This document shows positions 34,645 to 43,011 of a stretch of 64,000 nt of DNA, in pieces. This DNA comes from Desulfoferrobacter suflitae. GTDB taxonomy: Bacteria; Desulfobacterota; Syntrophobacteria; Syntrophobacterales; Syntrophobacteraceae. The position numbers were made by a program, and so were the translations under genes. The stretch's first letter is position 1, and the number at the start of each line of letters is the position of its first letter. The notes under the pieces are model-generated. The model worked only from the letters and a program-made list of their open reading frames with translations, was not told the DNA's origin and ran no database searches. The DNA lies in NCBI RefSeq assembly GCF_022603395.1, contig NZ_JAIBKA010000012.1, positions 103,379 to 167,378 of the forward strand. The letters run 5' to 3'.

Positions 34645-34719
34645 GGGAAAAAAGCATGTCTCCCCCCCGCCATGGGAGAGTTGCATGCTTTTTCGCCCAA
34701 AAAGGAGAAGAAAGCATGC
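34645..34719 (+). promoter_or_regulatory. Structured leader 1: mutually exclusive hairpins over SD and start
   Basis: Structure 1 pairs GGGAAAAAAGCATG (34645-34658) plus CTCCC with GGGAG plus CATGCTTTTT..CCC (to 34698). Structure 2 pairs GCATGCTTTTTC (34683-34694) with GAAGAAAGCATGC (34707-34719), which traps the SD in the loop and the start codon ATG (34716) in the stem. Both use the middle GCATGC block, so only one can form. Confidence 0.65.
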
Positions 34720-34847
34720 AGAAAGAGAAAGGAAAAAGTACAGCCAAGGGCGGTAACACCGTTGAATGCCCGCGGTGCTACCAGGAAGTAAACAGCAGCA
34801 ACATGCGGTGTCCTCGATGCGGGTACTGCATCAGGTGCTGCGGATAA
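34716..34847 (+). CDS. 43-residue double zinc-ribbon protein
   Basis: A very small protein starting at ATG 34716, after AAAGGAGAAGAAAGC. A basic tail (KEKGKSTAKGG) precedes a treble of cysteine pairs: VECPRCYQEV, then MRCPRCGYC, then IRCCG. Two CPRC knuckles predict one zinc ribbon, and the final four cysteines may bind a second metal. Such miniature ribbons can bind nucleic acid or proteins. Its start is buried in the leader hairpin. A second small ribbon gene (43624-43812) has the same type of upstream repeat. No function is known to me. Confidence 0.8.
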   Translation: MQKEKGKSTAKGGNTVECPRCYQEVNSSNMRCPRCGYCIRCCG

Positions 34848-34871
34848 GTTTGCACCCGCAAACCCTAACGA

Positions 34872-34940
34872 GTGGGGGAGGAACATATCACCCTGCTCTA
34901 AAGGGGTAATCTCCCTCCCTCGGTCAAGAAGTGACGGAGG
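34872..34940 (+). promoter_or_regulatory. Structured leader 2, SD-sequestering
   Basis: CCTCGGTCA (34918-34926) pairs with TGACGGAGG (34932-34940) with one mismatch and hides the SD (GGAGG). The upstream stem GGGGGAG (34874-34880) with CTCCC (34911-34915), enclosing ACCC/GGGGT, competes for the same C-rich segment. Confidence 0.6.
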
Positions 34941-34946
34941 TGGTTT

Positions 34947-35501
34947 ATGGTACGAACTAGAACGCATGCGACCGTCAGCATGCGGGCCGTTGTCAAGAAT
35001 CCACCGGTCTTTCGGCGCACCCGCGATGGAGACCTGGTGAATCTGACTCTCAAGGTGAAGCAGGATTCGCAGGGAGGGGAATGGCTGGACTATGATGCGG
35101 TCGCATTCAACCAGGCGGTGGTTGCCAGGTGCCGCGCGCTCGAAGCGGGAATGCTGGTCTCCGTTTGGGGCCGTTTTCAGAGCTGGAAGCGAAAGGATCG
35201 GCATGGCTATGCAGTGAAGATCCGCATCGAGCGAATTGCTGTAGATGGCGGAAGATCTTTAGCCTCCGAGGTTTTTCACCATCGGCGAGAGCAAGAGAGA
35301 CCCGAAAACGGGCCTTTGGCACGCTATGTGGCGTTAGTCGTTGAAGGAACGGCTGAAAAAGCCGAATTAGAAGCTGCTTATGCCCTGGTGCCGGAGAGCC
35401 AGCATTCTTTGATCCCGGCCGCGGTAAGATGCATGCAAGCTGTGGTGAAGCGAGAACGCGAACGTCGAAATACGACAGGCAAAATGGTTTCCCTCAGGTA
35501 A
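34947..35501 (+). CDS. OB-fold single-stranded DNA-binding protein (SSB-like)
   Basis: A 184-residue protein with an N-terminal OB fold resembling SSB: VSMRAVVKNPPVFRRTRDGD, then WLDYDAVAFNQAVVARC and SVWGRFQSWKRKDRHGYAVK. The C-terminal ~70 residues are helical and charged and lack the acidic DDDIPF tail of true SSB, so it should not recruit the usual SSB partners in the same way. A canonical SSB is encoded at 40572-40982. Probably part of the element's own replication or recombination machinery. Confidence 0.78.
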   Translation: MVRTRTHATVSMRAVVKNPPVFRRTRDGDLVNLTLKVKQDSQGGEWLDYDAVAFNQAVVARCRALEAGMLVSVWGRFQSWKRKDRHGYAVKIRIERIAVDGGRSLASEVFHHRREQERPENGPLARYVALVVEGTAEKAELEAAYALVPESQHSLIPAAVRCMQAVVKRERERRNTTGKMVSLR

Positions 35502-35527
35502 CTACCCCAAAAAACACCCACCCCTCA

Positions 35528-35593
35528 GCGGGAAAGATGGTCGTCTCCTCCCGCAAGGGTCCGAGCTGTGCCGTCTTTCCGCAATGAAAGGAG
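35528..35593 (+). promoter_or_regulatory. Structured leader 3, SD-sequestering
   Basis: CTTTC (35575-35579) pairs with GAAAG (35586-35590), covering the start of the SD AAAGGAG. The alternative is GCGGGAAAGA (35528-35537) pairing with TCTTTCCGC (35574-35582). A GCGGG/CCCGC hairpin lies within. The sequence GGGAAAGATG..CCCGCAAGGGT is shared with leader 10. Confidence 0.65.
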
Positions 35594-35597
35594 AAAA

Positions 35598-36689
35598 ATG
35601 GCACGGTTGGCAAGTCAATCAAAGTTGGGGTACTACCCCACTCCCTCAGAAGTAATCACACATCTCAGGAGATCGCTCAGGTTTGAAGCAGGTACTCGAA
35701 TACTGGACCCGTGTTGTGGTTCAGGAGAAGCGCTTGAGCAGCTTACAACCGGTCTGCCCGTTAACACCTACGGGATAGAACTGGAGCAGAACAGGGTACT
35801 CGATGCTTCGAAAAGGCTGCATTCGGCACTTTGGGGCGACGCTCTAAGGGATGTACCTGTGGCATACAACCAGTTCGACCTCATATATCTCAACCCGCCT
35901 TATGATTTTGAAAATGGCGGGGACGAGAAGTCTCAAAGGTTGGAATTTCGCTTCCTCAGAAGATTTAAATCGTTCCTGGCTCGCAAGGGCCTCATGATCA
36001 TGGCGTTTCCATTGAGTGCACTCAAATCTGAGGCACTCGTCGACCAAATTGCCAGATTCAAGGATCTGGAGATCTTTGCCTTTCCGGGCGAGCTGTACGA
36101 GGTATTCAAACAGCTCGTCATAGTTGGACGGAAGGATAGTTGCACTAAGGCTGCCTATGAAGAGCAAGCCAGGTATCTGGAGAAGATAGCCGGAATGCCT
36201 GCCGCCGAAGTTCCCGCAGTTGTCGGGACGACAGAGCGGCTGGCCTCGAAAGAATATAAGGTAGCCCTTGTCCGTGCGGAGCAGCAACCATTTCGGTTCG
36301 AGTCTTATCGACTTGATCCGGATACTGTGGACACCGCAAAATCGGGTGTACTGACAAAGGCATTGGCCTTTCTAGAACCACCCACAATGCAAAAATTCAG
36401 ACCCCTCTCGTCTTTGCGTCAGGGCCATCTGGGTATGGTGGTCGTATCGGGACAGTGTAACGGTCTCCTGATTACCGACACCGATGAACACAGGGGCCGC
36501 ATGCTGGTGCAAGGATACGTCAGAAGCTCTTCCAAAACCGTAGAAGAAAAGGAAGATGATGGAACAACGATCAGCCGCACCACACGGTCATATAAGGCCG
36601 GCCTCCGGGTGCTTTACGTGGACCAGGCGAAGATCGTAACCATTGCGCAAGGAGAAGATGAACAGGAGGAAACCTGCCATGCAGCATAG
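35598..36689 (+). CDS. N6-adenine DNA methyltransferase-like protein
   Basis: A 363-residue Rossmann methylase. The SAM-binding motif I is ILDPCCGSGEALEQL and the catalytic motif IV is LIYLNPPYDFENGG (NPPY, an adenine-N6 signature). YYPTPSEVI at the start is also typical. The C-terminal ~130 residues (KFRPLSSLRQGHLGMVVVSG) are an extra domain seen in plasmid/ICE-borne members, possibly for target or complex binding. The start at ATG 35598 has AAAGGAG; an upstream ATG overlaps the leader. The next gene overlaps its end by 11 bp. May protect the element from host restriction. Confidence 0.83.
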   Translation: MARLASQSKLGYYPTPSEVITHLRRSLRFEAGTRILDPCCGSGEALEQLTTGLPVNTYGIELEQNRVLDASKRLHSALWGDALRDVPVAYNQFDLIYLNPPYDFENGGDEKSQRLEFRFLRRFKSFLARKGLMIMAFPLSALKSEALVDQIARFKDLEIFAFPGELYEVFKQLVIVGRKDSCTKAAYEEQARYLEKIAGMPAAEVPAVVGTTERLASKEYKVALVRAEQQPFRFESYRLDPDTVDTAKSGVLTKALAFLEPPTMQKFRPLSSLRQGHLGMVVVSGQCNGLLITDTDEHRGRMLVQGYVRSSSKTVEEKEDDGTTISRTTRSYKAGLRVLYVDQAKIVTIAQGEDEQEETCHAA

Positions 36690-37263
36690 GGCAATCCATT
36701 CCAGCTATGTCCACGGTATCGTCACGTGTTACTCGGACGGATATATCCTGGATGCAAGCGGAGAGATCCTCTATCTGTCCATATTCGGCGGACAGATGGA
36801 GCTTAAGACGATAACCGCCCAAATCATGCAAGGGTGGCAGGTTAATGTCTATGAGGACTGCACCGACTGGCGATATGTTACACGGATCGCCAGAGGACGG
36901 AAATTTGTCAAACCATGGAACGCAAATATAGCTAATGTCGGCCATAAAGTGTTTTTCAGTTTGACCGATTTTACTCCGTGGAAAAATGAGTTTTCAGGGC
37001 CTTGCGCACTGGTGTTTGGCCGAGATCTTGAGCAGGCCAAAGAACGCCTGTTTCGGATTGTCAGAGCGATGTCCACAGTGCCACTGAGCCCGCAATGGTC
37101 GGACTGGCTGTGGTCGGTCTGTGAAGACTTGGAGTTTCAGAAGTTCGGAGAACAAGAGGAATTCAAGGTTTGTCGATATGCCTTTATACCGGATAACCTC
37201 GACGAGATCCTCCTCGATGACCTCCGGTCAGGAAGGCTCACCCTGAATCGAAAGGAATATTAG
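36679..37263 (+). CDS. Uncharacterised protein coupled to the methylase
   Basis: A 194-residue soluble protein starting at ATG 36679, inside the last codons of the methylase gene, with AGGAGG upstream. The overlap explains why this is one of the few module genes without its own structured leader. The sequence shows alternating strands at the start (GIVTCYSDGYILDASGEILY), a central aromatic-rich part (NVGHKVFFSLTDFTPWKNEF) and an acidic end (DNLDEILLDDLRSGRLTL). I do not recognise a family or motif. Coupling implies a role with the methyltransferase. Confidence 0.65.
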   Translation: MQHRAIHSSYVHGIVTCYSDGYILDASGEILYLSIFGGQMELKTITAQIMQGWQVNVYEDCTDWRYVTRIARGRKFVKPWNANIANVGHKVFFSLTDFTPWKNEFSGPCALVFGRDLEQAKERLFRIVRAMSTVPLSPQWSDWLWSVCEDLEFQKFGEQEEFKVCRYAFIPDNLDEILLDDLRSGRLTLNRKEY

Positions 37264-37290
37264 CAGGAACCAAAACATCTACCCACCCGA

Positions 37291-37356
37291 GGGGGCGGAG
37301 AGCTTCGCCCCCGAGAGGCTGCGGCGCGTTCTCTGTCTCCCTCTTTACGAAGGAGA
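37291..37356 (+). promoter_or_regulatory. Structured leader 4, SD-sequestering
   Basis: GGGGGCG (37291-37297) and CGCCCCC (37306-37312) make a perfect hairpin. Further down TCTCC (37336-37340) pairs with GGAGA of the SD (37352-37356). The loop of the first hairpin (GAGAGC) is also complementary to TTCTCTGTCTCC, a possible competitor. Confidence 0.6.
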
Positions 37357-37365
37357 AAAGAAAAG

Positions 37366-38106
37366 ATGAGAATGCGCCGTTTCGGCCATACTGTTCCGAG
37401 TCCATTGACGTTTGCAAGAATCGCGGCAGAGTCAGGTGTGCCCGTGGATACCACGATGGTACACCTGGCGTACGCTGCTTTTCCCGTAACGAAAGTAAAA
37501 AAGGAAAATGTCCCCGGGGCGCTGTTCCGCGCGCTCATGAGCGATGCGCCGGCTCTTTTCTTTCAGGGCCTTGAGATGCTGGGGATCAACCTCTTCCCTG
37601 AAGTATCCCGCCTCAAAGGAATACCTCAGCCGAGAAGCCATTGCGGGTTGGATGTCTTCGATCACACTATGAAGGTCATCGAAAATACCCCACGTGAAAT
37701 CATCCTGAGGTGGACCGCCATGTGCCACGACCTGGGAAAAGGACTTACCCCCCGAAGTCAGTGGCCGCATTTCATCGGGCACGACCGATTGGGCGCAGTC
37801 GAAGCTGCAAAGCTAGCGCGACGCCTGGGTGTGCCAAAGGATATAGCAGCAGCAGGTGTGTTGGCGGCTAATGCGCATATAGTGTCACTTTCGGCCACCA
37901 CACTCCGACCGTGTACATTGGTCCGGCTCGTTCGCCGGCTTGAAGAAGAGTTTCCCGGTGGGGTGAAATACTTCTGCCAGTTTTTGCTGGCAGACGGCGG
38001 AAGTCGGAAGACCGCCGAGTATCTCTGCAAGGCGGCAGAAGCCATGGAAAGCCAAAAATATGAAACGGCCTGCCACGAAATAGCAGCGCTACATGATGCC
38101 AAGTGA
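37366..38106 (+). CDS. HD-domain phosphohydrolase-like protein
   Basis: A 246-residue HD-family protein. Metal ligands are visible in LDVFDHTMKVIENTP (H), TAMCHDLGKGLTP (HD) and HFIGHDRLGAVEAAKLARRL. The spacing resembles the HD domain of the bacterial CCA-adding enzyme, without its nucleotidyltransferase half. A nucleotide or nucleic-acid phosphatase role within the element is likely but unproven. It has its own leader, with AAGGAG nine bases upstream of ATG 37366. Confidence 0.82.
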   Translation: MRMRRFGHTVPSPLTFARIAAESGVPVDTTMVHLAYAAFPVTKVKKENVPGALFRALMSDAPALFFQGLEMLGINLFPEVSRLKGIPQPRSHCGLDVFDHTMKVIENTPREIILRWTAMCHDLGKGLTPRSQWPHFIGHDRLGAVEAAKLARRLGVPKDIAAAGVLAANAHIVSLSATTLRPCTLVRLVRRLEEEFPGGVKYFCQFLLADGGSRKTAEYLCKAAEAMESQKYETACHEIAALHDAK

Positions 38107-38123
38107 CCAATACCGACCCAACG

Positions 38124-38184
38124 GGGGAGGGCATGATATCCCCCCTGGGGGGAAAAGCATGCTCTCCCCAACCATCCAGGAGGG
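38124..38184 (+). promoter_or_regulatory. Structured leader 5, long hairpin and anti-SD
   Basis: GGGGAGGGCATG (38124-38135) pairs with CATGCTCTCCCC (38158-38169), one G-U pair, around an inner CCCCC/GGGGG stem. The right arm contains CTCC (38164-38167), which can instead pair with GGAG of the SD (AGGAGGG, 38178-38184). Confidence 0.7.
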
Positions 38185-38187
38185 CTG

Positions 38188-40461
38188 ATGAACTTCAAGG
38201 AATTTATTGAAACATATGCCTCGGAGTTGAAGCGGGTCATCATCGAGCATAACAGCCCGGTGTACGATCCAGACGACGAGGGCATTTGGGAACAGGAGAA
38301 ACGTGAAAGGTTGAAAAGCCTTAAGCGAGCTCCTTTTCGAGCTCAAGCAAATGCAGTGATTGCCCTTGCAAAAGGGTTTCTAAAGCTGAATGAGCGAGGA
38401 CTCATCCTGACGGCCGAGATGGGAACGGGCAAAACGATGATGGCAATCTGCGCTTCGTTTCTTGTCTGCGGCCCGAAGTCCCGAACGATCGTCATGTGTC
38501 CCGGCCATCTCGTGAAGAAGTGGATCCGGGAAATAAAAGAAACGGTGCCTCATGCGGTATGTGTCAACCTGAACCGCCCGGGGTTGCTTGATCTTTTCCG
38601 GTTGCACCGCACCAAACCGAGTACTCGCGAGTTCTATGTGATCGGCAAGGAACGGGCTAAGAACCACTTCCAGCGTGTGCGTGGAACGATGGAGAGGGAA
38701 TACCTCACTGCAATTTGTCCGCGCTGCGGAAATGAGGCCGCGGAAGAGGTAAAAGCAAATATCCGCAAATGCCGTTGCGCAGAATGCGGCGAACCGTTGT
38801 GGCAAGCAGACCACAAAAGCAATCTTCGGCGGTTTGCCAAATCGGAGTGGGTCAAAAGATACCTTGGGAGGGGCTTCTTCGACTTTTTCATCGCCGATGA
38901 AGTTCACCAGTATAAATCCGGTAACTCGGCCCAGGGTCAGGCTTTTGCAAACTTCGTAAATGCTTCGAAGAAAACGCTTTGTCTGACCGGGACATTGATG
39001 GGCGGCTACTCGTCCAATCTTTTCTACCTCCTTTGGCGGCTTTGCCCGAGAAGAATGTCGAAACTGACCGGCACGGGATATTCGCACGTGCAGGCCTTCT
39101 CGGAGCGATACGGAGTCATCGAGGAGATTGTCAAGGAAGCGGAGAGCGCAAATGCGGCCTCCATCGGAACCAGAAGAAGGGTGACGGTGAAAGAGAGGCC
39201 GGGGATCTCCCCCTTAATCTTCACCGACATACTTCTTGAAATATCAATCTTCATGAGGCTGGAGGATGTAGCAACAGAGCTTCCTCCGTATAGAGAGCAC
39301 GTAGTCACTGTCGATATGACGGAGGCACAGCGCGAAGAGTACATCGATTTCGAGAGGACTCTTCGCGAGGAGGTGCAAATGGCTCTTCGGGCCGGCAGCC
39401 GCTCTCTGCTTGGAGCTATGCTCCAAAGCCTGTTGGCGTACCCTGATGGGGCCAGGCGGGGTGAGATTGTGAGACACCCCTACAAGGTCTACCCGAATAC
39501 CGGCGAGCCTTTGGTAATCGCAGCCGGGAGTGCACTTGATATTCCGATCCTGCCAAAAGAGGAAAAGCTCCTGGAAGTGCTGAAGGAGCAAAAAGCATTG
39601 GGGAGAAAGGTCATGGTGTGTCTGGAACATACAGGCACTCGGGATCTCATCCCCGACCTCATGGAAAGGATGGAGGAGGCAGGACTCAAGTTCCTGGTCC
39701 TGCGTCAGACCACAACTTCTGCGGAAAACCGGGAAGAGTGGTTAAAGTCGAGGATTCAGGATGGATATGATGGTCTTATCAGCAACCCCAGGTTGGTTGA
39801 AACCGGTCTGGACTTGTTGGAGTTCCCGACAATTCTCTTTTTCCAGACGGGATACTCGCCGTTCACGTTACGCCAAGCGAGCCGTCGATCCTGGCGTATA
39901 GGCCAGGATAAGCCGGTTGAGGTGTATTACCTGGCCTACAAAAACACGATGCAGGAGATGGCCTTAAGTCTTATGGCTACCAAAATGCAGGTGGCTCTTG
40001 CTGTCGAAGGGGATCTCTCGGACAAAGGATTAACCGCCTTGGCCGAGGGGGACACTTCGATGCTGGTCCAAATGGCCAAATCGTTAGTGGCAACCGAGAA
40101 AACAGTTTCGGTGGAAGATGCGTGGACGGAGTACACCAAAGCGGCCATGAAAGCGGAAATGCCGCTCGGCGATAAAGATAAGGTATCGATTACGGTCAAC
40201 AATGGCATTCGCGAAATTGCCGTTACCTTCGATTACGTTCCCTGCGGAACCGTGAAAGTCCACAAAGGCTACGCTGTGGCCACCGTAGATGGAAAACAGT
40301 ACCTGTTCCGGAACTGTCGCATTCTGGATGGAACCAAGGTGGTAGGAAACTACGACCGTAGTATGCGGGGAACACTCAACGAAAAGAGTTTCTTCCTGAA
40401 ATCGGCCGGACTGCCGGGAGTATACCAGTTGCTGCAGGAAAGGGAAGTCGAAGCGGCCTGA
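38188..40461 (+). CDS. SNF2/DEAD-like helicase of an accessory element
   Basis: A 757-residue superfamily 2 ATPase. Motif I is TAEMGTGKTMM, motif II FIADEVHQYK, motif III CLTGTLMGG, and motif VI RQASRRSWRIGQDK, the last typical of SNF2 proteins. A zinc finger is inserted between motifs Ia and II (ICPRCGNEA...CRCAECGEPLW). The C-terminal ~110 residues are a separate beta-rich part. It probably remodels nucleoprotein or unwinds DNA for the element. AGGAGGG precedes ATG 38188; the leader hairpin ends just upstream. Confidence 0.85.
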   Translation: MNFKEFIETYASELKRVIIEHNSPVYDPDDEGIWEQEKRERLKSLKRAPFRAQANAVIALAKGFLKLNERGLILTAEMGTGKTMMAICASFLVCGPKSRTIVMCPGHLVKKWIREIKETVPHAVCVNLNRPGLLDLFRLHRTKPSTREFYVIGKERAKNHFQRVRGTMEREYLTAICPRCGNEAAEEVKANIRKCRCAECGEPLWQADHKSNLRRFAKSEWVKRYLGRGFFDFFIADEVHQYKSGNSAQGQAFANFVNASKKTLCLTGTLMGGYSSNLFYLLWRLCPRRMSKLTGTGYSHVQAFSERYGVIEEIVKEAESANAASIGTRRRVTVKERPGISPLIFTDILLEISIFMRLEDVATELPPYREHVVTVDMTEAQREEYIDFERTLREEVQMALRAGSRSLLGAMLQSLLAYPDGARRGEIVRHPYKVYPNTGEPLVIAAGSALDIPILPKEEKLLEVLKEQKALGRKVMVCLEHTGTRDLIPDLMERMEEAGLKFLVLRQTTTSAENREEWLKSRIQDGYDGLISNPRLVETGLDLLEFPTILFFQTGYSPFTLRQASRRSWRIGQDKPVEVYYLAYKNTMQEMALSLMATKMQVALAVEGDLSDKGLTALAEGDTSMLVQMAKSLVATEKTVSVEDAWTEYTKAAMKAEMPLGDKDKVSITVNNGIREIAVTFDYVPCGTVKVHKGYAVATVDGKQYLFRNCRILDGTKVVGNYDRSMRGTLNEKSFFLKSAGLPGVYQLLQEREVEAA

Positions 40462-40506
40462 AAAGGCTTAGGTGCAAGCTATTTTGCACAAAAAAACCAA
40501 ACGTAA

Positions 40507-40566
40507 TGGGGAGGAAAGTTTCGCCACTGGAGGCAATACTTCGTCCTCAGTCAACGCAAGAAGGAG
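40507..40566 (+). promoter_or_regulatory. Structured leader 6, SD-mimic and anti-SD
   Basis: TGGGGAGGAAAGT (40507-40519) is complementary, with one mismatch and one bulge, to ACTTCGTCCTCA (40538-40549). The latter can alternatively pair through TCCTC with GAAGGA of the SD (40560-40565). Confidence 0.55.
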
Positions 40567-40571
40567 AAAAA

Positions 40572-40982
40572 ATGAGCAGATCACTGAATAAAGTCACGTT
40601 GCTGGGTCATCTCGGAGCAGATCCGGACATGCGATACACAGACGGCGGGACAGCGATAGCAAGATTTTCGCTCGCGACCAGTGAAAGTGTGCAGGCGGGC
40701 GAAGGAAACTGGGAACCTCGAACCGCATGGCACCGAGTCGTTGCCTTTGGTAAGCACGCGGAGAACTGCAGCCAATACCTCAAAAAGGGCTCTCAGGTCT
40801 GGCTTGAAGGAAAGCTGCAAACGCGGCAGTGGGAAGATTCGAAGGGAGTGCAACGGTGGAGCACGGAGATTGCCTTGAGGGATATTATCTTTCTTAAAGG
40901 CGGAAATGCGAGCGAAAATAGCGCCACCGCACCTGAGGATGCCAAGTCAACCGGGTCCCCGGAAGAAGACATCCCATTTTAG
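40572..40982 (+). CDS. ssb: Single-stranded DNA-binding protein
   Basis: A 136-residue canonical SSB: NKVTLLGHLGADPDMRYTDG, then WHRVVAFGKHAENCSQYLKK and an acidic C-terminus ending EEDIPF, the partner-docking tip. The start at ATG 40572 follows GAAGGAGAAAAA; the open frame upstream is leader. It gives the element its own SSB beside the atypical OB protein at 34947. Confidence 0.94.
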   Translation: MSRSLNKVTLLGHLGADPDMRYTDGGTAIARFSLATSESVQAGEGNWEPRTAWHRVVAFGKHAENCSQYLKKGSQVWLEGKLQTRQWEDSKGVQRWSTEIALRDIIFLKGGNASENSATAPEDAKSTGSPEEDIPF

Positions 40983-41018
40983 GACATAAGAGTCGAACAG
41001 TGAGAAATATACCCTTTC

Positions 41019-41098
41019 GTGGGGGACGTATGCGGCCCCCCACGGGGAGACCTTCATGCATATGCTTTCTCACGTTGGGATTCCGGGAGGAGCGTATG
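41019..41098 (+). promoter_or_regulatory. Structured leader 7, start codon in stem
   Basis: GTGGGGG (41019-41025) pairs with CCCCCAC (41037-41043). CATATGCT (41059-41066) pairs with AGCGTATG (41091-41098), so the start ATG (41096-41098) lies in the stem and GGAGG near the loop. GTATGC (41028-41033) could compete for GCATAT (41058-41063). Confidence 0.6.
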
Positions 41099-42184
41099 TT
41101 TGATGAACTGTTGTTTGAGGCCCTTTCAAGGCCAAAAACTGACATCGGAGATCGAAAACGGATAGTCGGGAGCAGTGACCTCGTGTGCGCGTTCAAGGCT
41201 TACCACTCAAAGGTCAACCCGAAAAAAAGGGCGCTCAAGGATCTCTTGATCTTTTCTCGTGGAGACGGAAGAGAGCAGACCATCCGGGAAGCGATGATGT
41301 GGCTTCACCAGAAGGGCAAGTTGGGAAAGAACACTGAGATGATATCCCAACTTGAGCTCAAGCACATAGATTATCCAGCATTCATGGCCCATTTGGATAT
41401 CACACTTATGAACCAGAGGGTGATGTCTATTGTGGAAGTCAAATCGACGATGAACTTGCCCGAAACACTTTATCCCGGCTGGTTCTACCAGGGGACGTTC
41501 CAGGTAGGACTGGCGAAGATGGCGTACCCGGACAAAATTATTCGCTGCACGATTCTTGCGGTGGATGAAGCTAAGGGAAAACACCGGAAATATATATGCG
41601 ATGTCGACTGGCAGTTCGATCATCTCGTTTTCAACGAGTTGGTCGAAAAGGCTAAGAAGATCCATGCGGCAGTTCGAGCCAATGACCCGAGTGGAGTGCA
41701 GCCGGAACCCTCGCTGCTTTGCTCCAAGTGCGAGTATGCAGCAGAATGCCCAGCGATCTGGCCCGACACACGGCAGCCTCTGGATCTCAGTTCGCATGAA
41801 GATTCAATTGCTGAGTACGCAACTGTTAATGACACATACAACAAAGCGAAAAAGAGGCGCGAAGCCATCAAAAATCAGCTCGAGTTCTTTGTTCACCGGG
41901 TATCGGGAGACGCGGCAAATACAGCCAAGACGCTCTTCGGGCAATCACATGGGTTTGACGTTAAGCTGCAGGCTCGAGAACAGTTTCGTGTTTCCTCTGA
42001 CAAGCTGAAAGAGAAGTACCCCGAGGTCTACGCGGACGAAGAGATCTGGGACAAGTCGTCTTACTCTTTTCTGACCGTGAAAGCTCGTAAGGACTTTAAT
42101 GAGCGTCTTGAAGAAGAGAAGCCTTCACAGACAAAGGGCAAAAAGAAAGTAGCCCAGCAGCCAGTGGTGGAAAAAGCCGCATAG
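41096..42184 (+). CDS. Cas4/RecB-like PD-(D/E)XK nuclease with Fe-S cysteines
   Basis: A 362-residue nuclease-like protein. The core reads PAFMAHLDITL, then MSIVEVKSTMNL (D...E-V-K), matching the PD-(D/E)XK catalytic pattern. A C-terminal LLCSKCEYAAECPAIW supplies three cysteines, and an N-terminal cysteine (SSDLVCAFKAYH) could be the fourth ligand of a 4Fe-4S cluster, as in Cas4 and AddB. A helical, Lys/Glu-rich tail follows. Among annealing-type, SSB and helicase genes it probably acts as a recombination exonuclease. No cas1 or cas2 is present, so it is not a CRISPR protein. Confidence 0.8.
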   Translation: MFDELLFEALSRPKTDIGDRKRIVGSSDLVCAFKAYHSKVNPKKRALKDLLIFSRGDGREQTIREAMMWLHQKGKLGKNTEMISQLELKHIDYPAFMAHLDITLMNQRVMSIVEVKSTMNLPETLYPGWFYQGTFQVGLAKMAYPDKIIRCTILAVDEAKGKHRKYICDVDWQFDHLVFNELVEKAKKIHAAVRANDPSGVQPEPSLLCSKCEYAAECPAIWPDTRQPLDLSSHEDSIAEYATVNDTYNKAKKRREAIKNQLEFFVHRVSGDAANTAKTLFGQSHGFDVKLQAREQFRVSSDKLKEKYPEVYADEEIWDKSSYSFLTVKARKDFNERLEEEKPSQTKGKKKVAQQPVVEKAA

Positions 42185-42215
42185 CAGACCAGTTGAGTAG
42201 AATATCAAAACAGAT

Positions 42216-42280
42216 CCCACGAGGGGATGCAGCATTGCCCCTTTTGTGGGGCGATCTGTATCTCCTCAAAAGCGAGGAGA
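42216..42280 (+). promoter_or_regulatory. Structured leader 8, clearest competing pair
   Basis: TCTCCTC (42261-42267) pairs perfectly with the SD GAGGAGA (42274-42280). The same strand CTGTATCTCCTC (42256-42267) is also complementary over all 12 bases (two G-U) to GAGGGGATGCAG (42221-42232). A nested CCCAC..AGGGG/CCCCT..GTGGG hairpin forms upstream. Confidence 0.75.
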
Positions 42281-42285
42281 ACTCA

Positions 42286-42948
42286 ATGGTAGAAATAGAA
42301 GACAAAAACGGAAACCTTAAGGCTTATGAAACTGTGGCTGAACGTGTGAGGAAATTCCGGGAAAAACACCCGATTTCCTCCGGGTGGAGGCTTCTAACAG
42401 AGGTTTCTTTCCCCTTCGATAAGACAGTGCTTTGCCGCGCAACAATCGTCGACCCGAATGGACAGACCATCGCTACTGGAACAGCAGAAGAGATCCGGGG
42501 CCTTGGCTATGTCAACAAGATTTCCGCAGTGGAAAACGCAGAGACCTCCGCAATCGGAAGGGTCCTTTTTGCGGCCGGTTTTGGCGGAGGCGAGTTCGCC
42601 TCGGCGGATGAACTGCTTGCCGCGATAAAACGGCAGGAGGAAATCGCAAAAGAGGTAGAGAAAACCAAGGGCCACGGTGCGAATGGAAACGGGCGGAAAA
42701 GCAGTCCAGACACTGGGGCTTCAGGTGGTGGCAACGGCGCTCAACGCGCCGGCGGTCCAACACGGTCTAAGACGGTTGCACTTCCATCGCTCCCGGGGAT
42801 AACGTATGAGCGGAGCGGCGGCAATCTGGTTGCCAGGGAGAGTCAAAAAGGTGCTACTTTCACGTATAAGAAGCAACTTTCAGCAGCCGGCTTCTCTTAT
42901 TCACTGATGGATGGGGCCGGCAAGAAGTGCTGGTGGAAAGCAGCTTAG
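42286..42948 (+). CDS. Phage/ICE-type protein with ENAETSAIGR signature, possible ssDNA-annealing role
   Basis: A 220-residue protein. The N-terminal ~120 residues carry the signature of a common phage and plasmid group: YETVAERVRKFREKHP, then AEEIRGLGYVNK and SAVENAETSAIGRVLFAAGF. Members lie by recombination genes and are often suspected to be Rad52/ERF-like annealing proteins; that is recollection, not shown here. A Gly-rich linker (GANGNGRKSSPDTGASGGG) leads to a small C-terminal domain that ends in aromatic GAGKKCWWKAA. It follows the Cas4-like nuclease, fitting an exonuclease-annealase pair. A strong terminator follows. Confidence 0.7.
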   Translation: MVEIEDKNGNLKAYETVAERVRKFREKHPISSGWRLLTEVSFPFDKTVLCRATIVDPNGQTIATGTAEEIRGLGYVNKISAVENAETSAIGRVLFAAGFGGGEFASADELLAAIKRQEEIAKEVEKTKGHGANGNGRKSSPDTGASGGGNGAQRAGGPTRSKTVALPSLPGITYERSGGNLVARESQKGATFTYKKQLSAAGFSYSLMDGAGKKCWWKAA

Positions 42949-42975
42949 TTTGACTTAAAGACCATCAAATAAGGG

Positions 42976-43011
42976 AACCGTCCACCGTTTTGCGGCTGGA
43001 CGGTTTTTTTT
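42976..43011 (+). terminator. Rho-independent terminator
   Basis: AACCGTCC (42976-42983) pairs with GGACGGTT (42998-43005), with an inner CCG/CGG, and is followed by eight Ts (43004-43011). Confidence 0.9.

Noticed and set aside
41096..42184. Cas4 of a CRISPR-Cas locus
   Set aside because: The Fe-S nuclease layout is similar, but no cas1, cas2 or repeat array is nearby; the neighbours are recombination genes.
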